Below are positions 15,649 to 24,126 of a stretch of 25,914 nt of DNA, piece after piece. Numbering within the stretch: position 1 is the stretch's first letter; each line of letters opens with the position of its first letter. Made by a program: the position numbers and the translations under genes. This DNA is from an uncultured Lachnospiraceae bacterium. Its GTDB lineage: Bacteria > Bacillota > Clostridia > Lachnospirales > Lachnospiraceae. The notes beneath the pieces were generated by a model. The model did not search any database. It had not been told where the DNA came from and worked only from the letters and a program-made list of their open reading frames with translations. The stretch covers positions 1 to 25,914 of the forward strand of contig CAMWLB010000005.1 of the NCBI GenBank assembly GCA_947174985.1. The letters are read 5' to 3'.

Positions 15649-16703
15649 GTATGATTAGCTTTACGGAAAATGGGAAACGACTTTCGGAAAATATCGCAAA
15701 ATTGTTGGGTAAGGAATTAGAAGTTTTATTATATACAAAATGTGAGGCAGGTATAAAGGACGCTGCTCATTCAAACATCTTATTTGTAAAAACATCCGTT
15801 GGAGATTGGGCAAAGGAACGGATGCAGGAAAAAAACGCCCTGCTGTTTATTGGAGCCTGTGGAATTGCGGTCAGGGCAGTAGCCCCATTTCTTACGGATA
15901 AACTGCATGATGTTCCAGTGCTTGTAATGGATGAAAAAGGGAAATACATCATACCGATTTTATCAGGACATATGGGCGGTGCAAACAATCTTGCAAATCA
16001 TATAGCGGCGAAAACAGGGGCTGAACCCGTGATTACTACGGCAACAGATATAAATAAAAAATTTGCGGTTGATTTATTTGCAAAAAGAAATAACCTTTCT
16101 ATTGCAAATAAAGATGGAATTGTCAGGGTGTCCTCAAAGGTATTGGCCGGAAAAGAGATTACGATATCCATAGAGACGGGGCATGAAAGCACTTGCGAAG
16201 AAACAGGCGTGCAGTTTGTTCCATATCCGCCTGCCGGATTTGTTGATATTGTGGTTACTTCCAAAGATGATGTGTTTGACACCTCTATTCTGTTGAAACC
16301 GAGAGAGTATGTCATAGGAATCGGCTGTAAAAAAGGGAAAAATGTAAATGAAATTGATCATTTTATATCACAAATAATAAATGAAATGGGAATTTCTATC
16401 ATGCAGATTTTTGCGCTTTCGTCTATTTCGCAAAAGCGAGATGAGCAGGGGATCATTGAATGGTGTCGAAAAGAAGGGATTCCATTCCTTACCTATACAG
16501 CGGAAGAATTACAGGGAGTAAATGGAGATTTTACAGAGTCCTCGTTTGTCAAGGCTCAGGTTGGCATTGGCAATGTTTGTGAAAGGGCGGCAGTGAAAGC
16601 CTGTGGAGAAGATGGAAAACTGATTGTTCCCAAAATCGCGGAAAATGGTATGACAATTGCGATTGCAAGGAGAGAATGGAAGGTATGTTTTGATGGCAAA
16701 TAA
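15639..16703 (+). CDS. cbiG: Cobalt-precorrin-5A hydrolase
   Basis: CbiG opens the ring-A delta-lactone and releases the C20 carbon as acetaldehyde. The 354-aa protein has the N-terminal CbiG core with FIGACGIAVRAVAPFL (70-85) and ILSGHMGGANNLA (107-119), a middle linker, and a C-terminal domain from about residue 224 (VIGIGCKKGKN, then SSFVKAQVGIGNVCERAAV). The order cbiD-cbiF-cbiG-cbiH is typical of anaerobic clusters. Start alternatives are ATG 15639 and the in-frame ATG 15651. Confidence 0.94.
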   Translation: MELSMISFTENGKRLSENIAKLLGKELEVLLYTKCEAGIKDAAHSNILFVKTSVGDWAKERMQEKNALLFIGACGIAVRAVAPFLTDKLHDVPVLVMDEKGKYIIPILSGHMGGANNLANHIAAKTGAEPVITTATDINKKFAVDLFAKRNNLSIANKDGIVRVSSKVLAGKEITISIETGHESTCEETGVQFVPYPPAGFVDIVVTSKDDVFDTSILLKPREYVIGIGCKKGKNVNEIDHFISQIINEMGISIMQIFALSSISQKRDEQGIIEWCRKEGIPFLTYTAEELQGVNGDFTESSFVKAQVGIGNVCERAAVKACGEDGKLIVPKIAENGMTIAIARREWKVCFDGK

Positions 16704-17454
16704 AATTTATATTGTAGGAATGGGACCGGGCAGGGAAGAAATGATGACAGAGGAAGCGTTGAATGTGTTAGAACAGTCAGATGTGATTGTTGGTTATACA
16801 CTATATTTAAAGCTGCTTGGCAGACGTTTTCAGGGGAAAGAACTGTTATCCACACCCATGCGTCAGGAAGAGGAACGGTGCAGGCTGTGTTTTGAGGAAG
16901 CTGAAAAAGGAAAAAAAGTATCCCTTGTATGCAGCGGCGATGCAGGAATTTATGGGATGGCGTCTTTGATGTACGAGATAGGGAAAGCGTATCCGGAAAC
17001 AGAGCTTCATGTTATTGCAGGGATTACTGCGGCGAGCAGCGGAGCGGCAGTTCTGGGAGCGCCACTGAACCATGATTTCTGTGTCATAAGCCTGAGTGAC
17101 CTGCTGACACCATGGGAAAGGATTGAAAAAAGGTTACATGCAGCCGCAGAAGGAGACTTTGTCATTGTATTGTATAATCCGTCCAGCCATAAAAGAAAAG
17201 ATTATCTGATGAGGGCATGTGATATTTTACTGTGCAGTATGGAAGGGGAACGAGTCTGTGGATATGTTGAAAATATAGGAAGAGACGGAACAAAAGTGGA
17301 AACCTGTACCTTAAAGGAGTTAAGGGACAGGGAGGTCAATATGTTTACCACGGTATTTATCGGGAGTTCAGGAACGGAAATCATAAACGGCAAATTAATT
17401 ACGAAACGAGGATATCAAATTGAAAGAAATACTGATATTTGCAGGGACAACTGA
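16693..17454 (+). CDS. cbiH: Cobalt-factor III C17-methyltransferase (ring contraction)
   Basis: CbiH methylates C17 and drives contraction to the corrin ring. ATG 16693 is preferred over 16657: GGAAGG ends 9 nt before it and the methylase strand then begins normally (NKIYIVGMGPG). The 253-aa product shows VGMGPGREEMM (8-18), DVIVGYTLYL, CSGDAGIYGMA (80-90), GITAASSGAAVLGAPLNHDF and VLYNPSSHKR, the last two typical of CobJ/CbiH. It overlaps the cbiG stop by 11 nt and the next gene by 35 nt. It lacks the C-terminal ferredoxin-like extension found in some CbiH60-type proteins. Confidence 0.95.
   Translation: MANKIYIVGMGPGREEMMTEEALNVLEQSDVIVGYTLYLKLLGRRFQGKELLSTPMRQEEERCRLCFEEAEKGKKVSLVCSGDAGIYGMASLMYEIGKAYPETELHVIAGITAASSGAAVLGAPLNHDFCVISLSDLLTPWERIEKRLHAAAEGDFVIVLYNPSSHKRKDYLMRACDILLCSMEGERVCGYVENIGRDGTKVETCTLKELRDREVNMFTTVFIGSSGTEIINGKLITKRGYQIERNTDICRDN
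17408..17413 (+). promoter_or_regulatory. Ribosome binding site for a TTG start (cbiJ-cbiE-cbiT)
   Basis: GAGGAT is 6 nt before TTG 17420. No ATG lies near the point where the CbiJ sequence must begin (KEILIFAGTTEGR), so the gene almost certainly uses TTG, inside the end of cbiH. Confidence 0.65.
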
Positions 17455-19477
17455 AGGAAGAAAATTATCGGAATATCTTGCAGAGGCTGAAATAAATCAT
17501 ACAATCTGTGTGGCAACAGAGTATGGCGAAATTGTTTTAAGGCAGCATCCCCTTGTAAAAGTACATCAGGGAAGAATGAATCAGGAACAGATAGAAAGAT
17601 TCCTGAGCAATGGAAAATTTGATGTTGTGGTAGATGCAACACATCCTTTTGCCAAGGAGATTACCTGTAATATACAGGCAGCATTGAAAGAAATGGAGCA
17701 GATTGGAATATCAATTTCTTATTTAAGGTTGAAAAGAAACGGCATTGCGGAAAGGGAAAACGGCATTACCTATTTAGATACAAACGAAGCATGTGTGAAA
17801 GCGTTGGAAGATACGGAAGGGAATATTCTCCTGACTACCGGTAGCAAGGAATTGTCCAGGTATTGTGTTTCTGAAGGGATTAAGCATAGATTGTATGTAA
17901 GGGTACTTCCAAGTGTGGAAAGTCTTTTTCTTTGCATAGAGCAGGGCATCCAGGGGAAGCAGATCATTGCGATGCAGGGACCATTTACTACAGAGATGAA
18001 TGAGGCAATCATCCGCCAATATGAAATAGCTTATCTGGTAACAAAAGAAAGCGGCGTCCCCGGCGGTTATCAGGAAAAAATAAATGCTGCAAAAAGAACA
18101 GGGGTTCAAGTATTTGTAATAGGCTGTCCCGAAGAGAGCGAAGGGTATTCTTTTCCTGAAATATGCCAAAAACTCGAAGATATGAGAGAAGAAAAGTTTC
18201 AAACAAAGAATCAGATAAAAGGAAATATGGAAATTATTCTGGCAGGAATTGGTATGGGACATGCCAGTTGTTTGACGAAAGAGGTAGAGAAGGCAATTGG
18301 AGAAGCGGACATTTTATTGGGAGCAGAGAGGATGCTGGAAACTGCCTGCTCTAAAGCGGAAAAATACCCTTTTTATCAGGCAGAACAGATCATTCCATAC
18401 CTGCAAAATATACAGAGCAGAAATTTATTTATGGAAAATAAAAAAGTTATAATTCTTTTTTCAGGAGATACCGGATTTTATAGCGGATGTCAGTCTCTAT
18501 ATGCAGCGCTGGAAAAAGAAATTACCGAAGGATGCATAAAGGCATCTTTGTGTATTCTTCCGGGCATTTCTTCCGTGGCTTATCTGGCTTCCTGCATTGG
18601 AGAAAGCTATCAGGATGCGGCAGTCTACAGCATACATGGGAAAAAATTATGCAACCTTGCACGCCGAATTAAAAGTAGTCCCAAAACATTTCTGATTACC
18701 TCCGGTGTGAAAGATATAAACCAGTTGGGAGAACTACTGACAGATGCAGGGATGTCAAAATGTGAAATAATAACAGGGTATCAGTTATCCTATGAGGAAC
18801 AGCGGGTAGAGAGGCGTACGCCATTAGAATGTATGGAATTGAAGGAGGAAGGTTTATATACATGTTTTGTCAAAAATCCGTATGCTATGCAAAGAAGATT
18901 GACACATGGTATTGCAGATGGACAGTTTATCAGGGACAGGGTTCCTATGACAAAAGAAGAAATCCGAGAGGTTAGTATTTGTAAGTTACGATTAAAGGAT
19001 GGGGCGGTTGTTTATGACATTGGCAGCGGTACAGGTTCTGTTGCGATAGAAATAGCGGGCATTTCTGACGATTTACAGGTGTATGCGGTGGAGCAGAATC
19101 AGGAGGCAGTTTCTTTGATTAAAAAGAATAAAAAGAAGTTTGAACTGCAAAATGTAACAGTGGTAGAATCGAGAGCACCGGAGGGATTAGCCGGACTTCC
19201 AATGGCGACACACGCATTTATAGGAGGAAATGGTGGCAGATTAAAGGAAATACTGGTGTCGCTTCGGCAGATTAATCCAAAGATGAGGGTTGTGGTAAAT
19301 GCTGTCAGTATGGAAACAATCTGTGAAATGAGGGAGATTTTATCAATGGATGATATGATAAAAGAGGAAGAGGTTGTACAATTGCAGGTAAGCAGAGCAA
19401 AAAAAGCAGGAAGTCATCACTTGATGCAGTCCGAGAATCCGGTTTGGATCTGTGCATTTGATTTCCGCGAGCAATGA
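17420..19477 (+). CDS. cbiJ-cbiET: Triple fusion: precorrin-6A reductase, C5- and C15-methyltransferase/decarboxylase
   Basis: One 685-aa chain holds three enzymes. Residues 1 to about 255 are CbiJ, with FAGTTEGRKLSEYL (7-20), VDATHPFAKEIT (71-82) and a GGYQEK segment near 215; it reduces cobalt-precorrin-6A. Residues 270 to about 470 are CbiE, a tetrapyrrole methylase with LAGIGMGHASCLT (274-286), LLGAERML and ILFSGDTGFYSG (345-356). Residues about 485-685 are CbiT, with HGIADGQFIRDRVPMTKEE (496-514), the SAM motif VYDIGSGTGSVAIE (531-544), and FIGGNGGRLKE. CbiE methylates C5; CbiT methylates C15 and decarboxylates ring C. CbiE-CbiT fusions are common, but the reductase at the N-terminus is less so. 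The start is TTG. Met270 is preceded by AAAAGGA, so a separate CbiE-CbiT product might also be made. Confidence 0.94.
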   Translation: MKEILIFAGTTEGRKLSEYLAEAEINHTICVATEYGEIVLRQHPLVKVHQGRMNQEQIERFLSNGKFDVVVDATHPFAKEITCNIQAALKEMEQIGISISYLRLKRNGIAERENGITYLDTNEACVKALEDTEGNILLTTGSKELSRYCVSEGIKHRLYVRVLPSVESLFLCIEQGIQGKQIIAMQGPFTTEMNEAIIRQYEIAYLVTKESGVPGGYQEKINAAKRTGVQVFVIGCPEESEGYSFPEICQKLEDMREEKFQTKNQIKGNMEIILAGIGMGHASCLTKEVEKAIGEADILLGAERMLETACSKAEKYPFYQAEQIIPYLQNIQSRNLFMENKKVIILFSGDTGFYSGCQSLYAALEKEITEGCIKASLCILPGISSVAYLASCIGESYQDAAVYSIHGKKLCNLARRIKSSPKTFLITSGVKDINQLGELLTDAGMSKCEIITGYQLSYEEQRVERRTPLECMELKEEGLYTCFVKNPYAMQRRLTHGIADGQFIRDRVPMTKEEIREVSICKLRLKDGAVVYDIGSGTGSVAIEIAGISDDLQVYAVEQNQEAVSLIKKNKKKFELQNVTVVESRAPEGLAGLPMATHAFIGGNGGRLKEILVSLRQINPKMRVVVNAVSMETICEMREILSMDDMIKEEEVVQLQVSRAKKAGSHHLMQSENPVWICAFDFREQ

Positions 19478-19503
19478 GTTTGTAAGAAAGGCATGATATT
19501 TGA

Positions 19504-20940
19504 ATGAAAGTAAGAAGAGTTATGATTGCTGCCCTTAAAAGTGGAAGCGGAAAAACGGTAGTTACCTGCGCCTTGCTCCAGGCACTAAAGGCTCATGGCT
19601 GGAAGGTGGCTTCCTATAAATGCGGACCGGATTATATTGATCCGATGTTTCATGAAAAGATAATTGATATTCCGGCAAAAAATCTGGATACTTTCTTTAC
19701 AGATGAAGAAAAGACAAGAGAACTTTTTCTAAATAGTGCAAAAAAAATGGATTTTGCAGTTTTTGAGGGTGTTATGGGACTATATGACGGGTTAGGAGGA
19801 GTCCGGGAAGAGGGTTCTTCCTATCATCTTGCAGAGGTAACAAAAACACCGATTGTGCTTGTTGTAGATGCGAAGGGAATGGGGCGCTCTGTTATACCAT
19901 TGATAGCAGGATTTCTTGATTATGATAGGAAACATCTGATACAGGGTATCATACTGAACAGAATATCAAAAGGATATTATGAAACATTAAAACCATTGAT
20001 AGAGGAAGAACTGAAAATCGGGTTAATTGGATTTTTGCCGGAAAGGGAGGAACTGCATTTTGAGAGCAGGCATTTGGGACTCCTTTTGCCGGATGAAGTG
20101 AATCATATAAAAGAGAAATTACAGGTAGCTTCGGAATTATTCTCAAAAACCGTTTCTATAGAGTGTATAAAAGAAATAGCGGAAAGCATGGAAGAACTGG
20201 AATTTGATGAAACAGTGGCGAAAGAAACGGTGACCGAAAGATACGGGGATATAGGTCATGTGAAAGCGGCCAGTGACTTAATGGAAGGAGTTGCTGTCAG
20301 GGATAGCCGTCCAACGATTGCAGTGGCTAAAGATGAAGCCTTTTGCTTTTATTATGCGGATAATATTCACTTGTTTGAGGAATATGGTGCAAAGATAACG
20401 TATTTTTCTCCATTACGGGATGAAAAACTACCAGAAGGATGTCATGCCCTGTTAATTGGGGGCGGATATCCGGAGCTGTATGCAAATCAGCTTAGCGCAA
20501 ATACGAGAATGCGCGAGGAAGTCAAAAATGCAGTGGAAAATAAAATGCCGATCGTGGCAGAGTGCGGCGGTTTTATGTATTTACATTCTTTCTTGAAAGA
20601 TAAAGAAGGACTTTGCCATGATATGGCAGGAGTTATTTCTGCAACCTGCTTTTATACTGGAAAACTGGTTCGGTTCGGTTACATAGAACTTCGAGAAAAG
20701 CAAAAAGATTTTTGGCTCAATGGTGGAGGTATAAAAGGACATGAATTTCATTATTATGACAGCACCTATAATGGAACGGATGTAATAGCAGTCAAGCCGG
20801 TGAAGGGAAAAGAATATTCCTGTATTATAGAAAATAAAACACAGTGGATGGGATTTCCACATTTATATTATCCGTCAAATCCTGTGTTTGCAAGAGCATT
20901 GATTGAGAAAGCTAGGAAATATAAGAAAGCAATGGTATAG
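19504..20940 (+). CDS. cbiA: Cobyrinic acid a,c-diamide synthase
   Basis: CbiA amidates the a and c carboxyls of cobyrinic acid with ATP and glutamine. The 478-aa protein has the P-loop AALKSGSGKTVVTCALL (9-25), YKCGPDYIDPMFH (38-50, substrate region), FEGVMGLYDG (87-96), and a class I amidotransferase domain with IGGGYPELYA (318-327), nucleophile Cys354 in AECGGFMYLH and GHEFHYYDST later. It starts 26 nt after the fusion gene and is the last B12 gene in the window. No hairpin plus T-run terminator was found after it. Confidence 0.96.
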   Translation: MKVRRVMIAALKSGSGKTVVTCALLQALKAHGWKVASYKCGPDYIDPMFHEKIIDIPAKNLDTFFTDEEKTRELFLNSAKKMDFAVFEGVMGLYDGLGGVREEGSSYHLAEVTKTPIVLVVDAKGMGRSVIPLIAGFLDYDRKHLIQGIILNRISKGYYETLKPLIEEELKIGLIGFLPEREELHFESRHLGLLLPDEVNHIKEKLQVASELFSKTVSIECIKEIAESMEELEFDETVAKETVTERYGDIGHVKAASDLMEGVAVRDSRPTIAVAKDEAFCFYYADNIHLFEEYGAKITYFSPLRDEKLPEGCHALLIGGGYPELYANQLSANTRMREEVKNAVENKMPIVAECGGFMYLHSFLKDKEGLCHDMAGVISATCFYTGKLVRFGYIELREKQKDFWLNGGGIKGHEFHYYDSTYNGTDVIAVKPVKGKEYSCIIENKTQWMGFPHLYYPSNPVFARALIEKARKYKKAMV

Positions 20941-21218
20941 TTTTCCCCATCAGCCTGAAAATTATGATGTGGTAAATCAAATTTTGAAAGAGTGAAGAAG
21001 TATCTACGGAAGTAAGCAACATGGAATAGCAATTTATAGTCTCATAATATTTTTTCACTCTATGTATTGGTATCATAAAGGAGATGTGTATCTATCTGAG
21101 CATCGGGCAGACCAAATGCAGGGAGCTTTTGGTTGATCCTGCAGTCGATTTGGTAGAATGTCTGTATCAGATAATTTTTTTCGAGATAACAGAAATACCG
21201 CTAATTCCCCTCATTTCC

Positions 21219-21247
21219 TTGCAACCAAACCACTAATATGCTATCCT
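21219..21247 (+). promoter_or_regulatory. Candidate promoter of the kinase-like gene
   Basis: TTGCAA (21219-21224), a 17-nt spacer and TATCCT (21242-21247) with TGC before it (extended -10) would start transcription near 21254, about 80 nt before the gene. Each hexamer matches consensus at four of six positions. Ideal spacing and the TG element make it plausible. Confidence 0.5.
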
Positions 21248-21279
21248 AATCCTATGCGATAAAAAATATCTTTGTGAAA

Positions 21280-21294
21280 TTCTCAAATTGAGAA
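21280..21294. repeat. 15-nt dyad in the kinase-like gene leader
   Basis: TTCTCAA (21280-21286) and TTGAGAA (21288-21294) are perfect inverted repeats around one A. It lies about 30 nt downstream of the predicted transcription start and 38 nt before the ATG, so it could be an operator or a small leader hairpin. Confidence 0.45.
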
Positions 21295-21332
21295 ATATTA
21301 GGAATTTCCTATAGAAAAGTAGAGGGTGTTTT

Positions 21333-22784
21333 ATGGGACAGAACAAAGGGAGAGCCATTCCGGTCAAAGAAAAGCTGCAGGAAAGGTACCAAATTAAGGA
21401 AATACTGGGAGAAAACGGATTCAGTATTATCTACAAAGGCTACGATACCTTTCGGAATAAAAAAGTTATCATAAAGGAATTATTTCCCGGAAAAATCGTG
21501 AGGAGGGATCCGGCAGAGCGGTACAAGGTAGAATGCATCCGTCTTTCCCATGAGACAGTATTTGAATCTATGAAGGAACGGGTGATTCGGGAAGCAAAGA
21601 CATTAATCAGGCTTTATCCTTTAGAAGGAATTGCGAATGTGGTTACATTTTTCGAGGAAAATCAGACGGTATATACCGTATTTGAATATTTAGAAGGGGT
21701 TACTTTGGATGTTTTTCTGGAAGGAAAGAAAAACAACAAGCTGCCGTTAAACTCTTTGCTGAATTTTTTTGAACCCCTTACAGACAGTCTGAAGAAAATC
21801 CATGAGGCAGGCTGTATTCACGGCAAGATAAGACCGGATCAGATTATGGTCACAAAGAAAAACGGCGCCAAGCTCATAGGCTTTTGTGATCCTATGAAGG
21901 CGGCCATAGATTCCCTGTTCGTGGAGGAAATCCTTCCTGTCAGAAACAGCCGTTATGCACCCGTGGAGCTTTTCATGGAGGAAGGAAAGCCGGGTGCGGC
22001 AACCGATATATATGGGCTGGCAGCAACGATCTATCATTGCATTACCGGAGTGATACCGCCCCATTTTTATGACAGGATTCAAAATACAGAGGAAATGAAA
22101 ACACCGGAGGAATTAGAGATTCCCATAAAAAAGAAACAAAGCAGCGCACTTATGGCAGGACTTGCTTCCCATGATTTTGAGCGGACGCAAACGATTGAGG
22201 CTTTCTTAGATGGCTTTTTGGTGGAGGGAGCAGAAGAGGAAAAAGAGCCTCCCAAGCCGCTTGTTTTATTTAAGGATCCCTTTGTATTCATAAAGCGGAA
22301 AACGGGATTTAAAATTAGATGGCTTTTAGAGGCAGTGGTGCTTATAGCTCTGCTTTGTCTGACTCCCACAGGTATACGCAGCCTGAAAGAACATCGGGTG
22401 AACAGCTTTTACGAAGAACTGCAGGCTTCTTCTGATTTTGAAAAGTGTATGCTGTTAAGAGGAGTCGGTGAGAAAGAGAGGAATGCTTTTGGCAATGATT
22501 ATAATGTTCTGAAGGAAAATGGAGACAATATTATAAAGTATTATGACAACAATAAAAGAGCTGTCGTTACAAAAGCGGAAATGGATATTACGCAGAAATA
22601 TTACAGTTATATAAGCGTGGATTTCCGTCCGGAAAAAAGAGCTGTCTTAACCTATTATGAGCCGGAGACCGTTACCGTATGGGATATTGATCTTTTTAAA
22701 ACAGAGGAGTATTTTAACGTGGAAAAGACGGTTCTGAAAAACGGGCAGGTGGTGGAAGCCGAAAGGTTACAGGTTCTGCCATAA
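21333..22784 (+). CDS. Membrane-anchored Ser/Thr kinase-fold protein, probable pseudokinase
   Basis: The 483-aa protein has a kinase-like domain (about 19-300), a single membrane helix (about 330-348) and a C-terminal region of about 130 residues that should be outside. Kinase landmarks are present in order: a glycine-loop remnant LGENGFSIIYKG (25-36), VIIK with the ATP-binding Lys48, an alpha-C Glu in REAKTLIRL, YAPVELF (APE-like, 208-214) and TDIYGLAATIYHCITG (224-239). The catalytic loop reads HGKIRPDQ (163-170) where HRDLKPxN is expected, so the catalytic Asp and the Asn are lost, and DFG is replaced by GFC (183-185). It therefore probably binds but does not transfer phosphate, acting as a sensor or scaffold. 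The outside domain is not recognised. It has its own candidate promoter and is unlinked to the B12 genes. Confidence 0.85.
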   Translation: MGQNKGRAIPVKEKLQERYQIKEILGENGFSIIYKGYDTFRNKKVIIKELFPGKIVRRDPAERYKVECIRLSHETVFESMKERVIREAKTLIRLYPLEGIANVVTFFEENQTVYTVFEYLEGVTLDVFLEGKKNNKLPLNSLLNFFEPLTDSLKKIHEAGCIHGKIRPDQIMVTKKNGAKLIGFCDPMKAAIDSLFVEEILPVRNSRYAPVELFMEEGKPGAATDIYGLAATIYHCITGVIPPHFYDRIQNTEEMKTPEELEIPIKKKQSSALMAGLASHDFERTQTIEAFLDGFLVEGAEEEKEPPKPLVLFKDPFVFIKRKTGFKIRWLLEAVVLIALLCLTPTGIRSLKEHRVNSFYEELQASSDFEKCMLLRGVGEKERNAFGNDYNVLKENGDNIIKYYDNNKRAVVTKAEMDITQKYYSYISVDFRPEKRAVLTYYEPETVTVWDIDLFKTEEYFNVEKTVLKNGQVVEAERLQVLP

Positions 22785-22832
22785 GATAAATTTTTAGGAA
22801 TTCAAAGAAAAACCTTCCAAAAAGTAAAAAAA

Positions 22833-22844
22833 TAGTATATACTA
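22833..22844. promoter_or_regulatory. Palindromic -10 region before the SEC-C gene
   Basis: TAGTATATACTA is a perfect 12-bp palindrome that includes a good -10 box, TATACT (22838-22843). The -35 position at the right distance is TTCCAA (22815-22820), a poor match, so this may be a regulated or activator-dependent promoter. The start codon is about 70 nt downstream. Confidence 0.4.
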
Positions 22845-22915
22845 TACAAAGTTTTAACAGATTGAAAACCCGATACAGAAGGGGAATAAGGAAGGAAAAC
22901 AAAGGAGTAATAGAA

Positions 22916-23422
22916 ATGGCATTATTAAAACAATGGAGAGATGTTGCTTATTCAGAAACAGCGAACAAAGGAGACCTGCAAAGGCTTTGGGCCGCATATT
23001 TCCAAAAGGAAAAAGAAATTTATGAACAGCTGTTAACGAACCCGGATGAGGAAGTAAAGGGAACCGTAAAGGAGCTGGCTGAAAAATATAATGTTGAACT
23101 GATGACGATGGTTGGATTTCTGGATGGAATCGATGAATCTTTAGTGGAACCCAATCCCATCGAGGAAATGGAAGAAGATACACAGGTAAGCCTGAAGTTT
23201 GACAAAGAGCGCCTTTATAAAAATATGGTGGCAGCAGGTGCGGACTGGCTTTACGAATTGGAGCAGTGGGATTCCATTTTCGATAAGGACAGACAGAAGG
23301 AGCTTTACAAGGAGCAGAAAAAGTCTACCACGATTGTAAAGGAAGAAAGGGTATATCCAAATGATCCATGTCCATGCGGCAGTGGCAAGAAGTATAAAAA
23401 GTGCTGTGGCAGAAACAATTAG
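22916..23422 (+). CDS. SEC-C metal-binding domain protein
   Basis: ATG 22916 has AAAGGAG 8 nt upstream; the in-frame ATG at 22862 lacks a site. The 168-aa product is soluble, charged and mostly helical (residues 1-145), and ends with the SEC-C zinc motif NDPCPCGSGKKYKKCC (149-164; Cys152, Cys154, Cys163, Cys164). In SecA this motif binds SecB and ribosomes. Stand-alone proteins with it are of unknown or varied function. The N-terminal part is not recognised. It ends 17 nt before the next gene, so the two are probably co-transcribed. Confidence 0.85.
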   Translation: MALLKQWRDVAYSETANKGDLQRLWAAYFQKEKEIYEQLLTNPDEEVKGTVKELAEKYNVELMTMVGFLDGIDESLVEPNPIEEMEEDTQVSLKFDKERLYKNMVAAGADWLYELEQWDSIFDKDRQKELYKEQKKSTTIVKEERVYPNDPCPCGSGKKYKKCCGRNN

Positions 23423-23439
23423 CCTTTTGGAGCAGCAAA

Positions 23440-23895
23440 ATGGAAAGCCGGGTAGATGAAGCAGTTGCTTTGTTCAAGGAAGGATATAATTGTGCCCAGT
23501 CGGTATTTGGAGCTTATGCGGATTTATTCGGCATGGATAAAGAAACGGCTTTAAAGCTTTCAAGTCCCATGGGTGCCGGAATGGGGCGCATGCGTGAGGT
23601 GTGCGGGACTGTTTCTGCAATGGCGCTTTTATCGGGCTTAAAGGATGGCAATATAGACCCGAAAGACCGGGAGGCCAAAACGAAGACCTACGAGCTTGTA
23701 AGAAACATGAGCGATGAATTTGCAGAGGAAAACGGAAGTATCATATGCAGGGAGCTTCTTGGTATCCTGAGCCGTGAGAAAAGTGCGATGCCTGCAGAGC
23801 GCACAGAGGAATATTATAAAGTGCGGCCTTGCGTGAAGCTGGTGAGAAGTGCGGCGCAGATTGTAGAAAAAAAGCTGCTTTTGCAGGAAAGCTGA
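23440..23895 (+). CDS. C_GCAxxG_C_C family redox-type protein
   Basis: ATG 23440 follows GGAG at 7 nt. The 151-aa protein has the family cysteines in order: Cys18 in GYNCAQSV, Cys55 in REVCGTVSAM, Cys103 in IICRELLG and Cys131 in RPCVKLV, plus the SSPMGAGMGR loop. No signal peptide is seen. Members are often next to redox or metal-related genes, and the four cysteines suggest metal or cluster binding or thiol chemistry, but the function is not established. A terminator follows. Confidence 0.88.
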   Translation: MESRVDEAVALFKEGYNCAQSVFGAYADLFGMDKETALKLSSPMGAGMGRMREVCGTVSAMALLSGLKDGNIDPKDREAKTKTYELVRNMSDEFAEENGSIICRELLGILSREKSAMPAERTEEYYKVRPCVKLVRSAAQIVEKKLLLQES

Positions 23896-23939
23896 TTGTC
23901 CGGCAAGAGCAGTGTTATAGAGGATAAAAAAGATGTGGG

Positions 23940-23974
23940 TGCAATCTCCTTTTGTGGAAGGGGGTTGCATTTTT
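23940..23974 (+). terminator. Intrinsic terminator after the C_GCAxxG_C_C gene
   Basis: TGCAATCTCC (23940-23949) pairs with GGGGGTTGCA (23960-23969) over 10 positions including two or three G-U pairs. The loop is 10 nt and TTTTT (23970-23974) follows. It closes the transcript that contains the SEC-C and C_GCAxxG_C_C genes. Confidence 0.75.
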
Positions 23975-24126
23975 GTTGTTGATGCCTGAACTTTATTACC
24001 TTCGTGATAATCCAAAAGGAAATCATAGTCATAGAGAATTTCATAAATGTTCCCATAAAAAACAAAAGCAAAAACGTATCTTATACAAGAAAATCTATTG
24101 GCAGGCTGGAAATGGAGGAAAAGGAA

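Larger units (their letters stand above)
20941..21332 (+). other. 392-nt spacer between the B12 operon and the kinase-like gene
   Basis: I see no convincing gene here. Two very short open frames exist (21062-21136 and 21084-21236, 50 codons, product starting MCIYLSIGQTKC). The second has AAAGGAG directly against its ATG, too close for a normal site, and matches nothing I know. AGAGTGAA (20989-20996) and TTCACTCT (21054-21061) are complementary but 57 nt apart, so this is not a typical terminator. The right part holds a candidate promoter and a small dyad. Confidence 0.6.

Noticed and set aside
20989..21061. 8-bp inverted repeat AGAGTGAA / TTCACTCT as operon terminator
   Set aside because: The 57-nt loop is too large, and the T run lies before the right arm rather than after it.
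21084..21236. 50-codon open frame in the spacer after cbiA
   Set aside because: The AAAGGAG touches the ATG, there is no recognisable family, and the length is within chance for this AT content.
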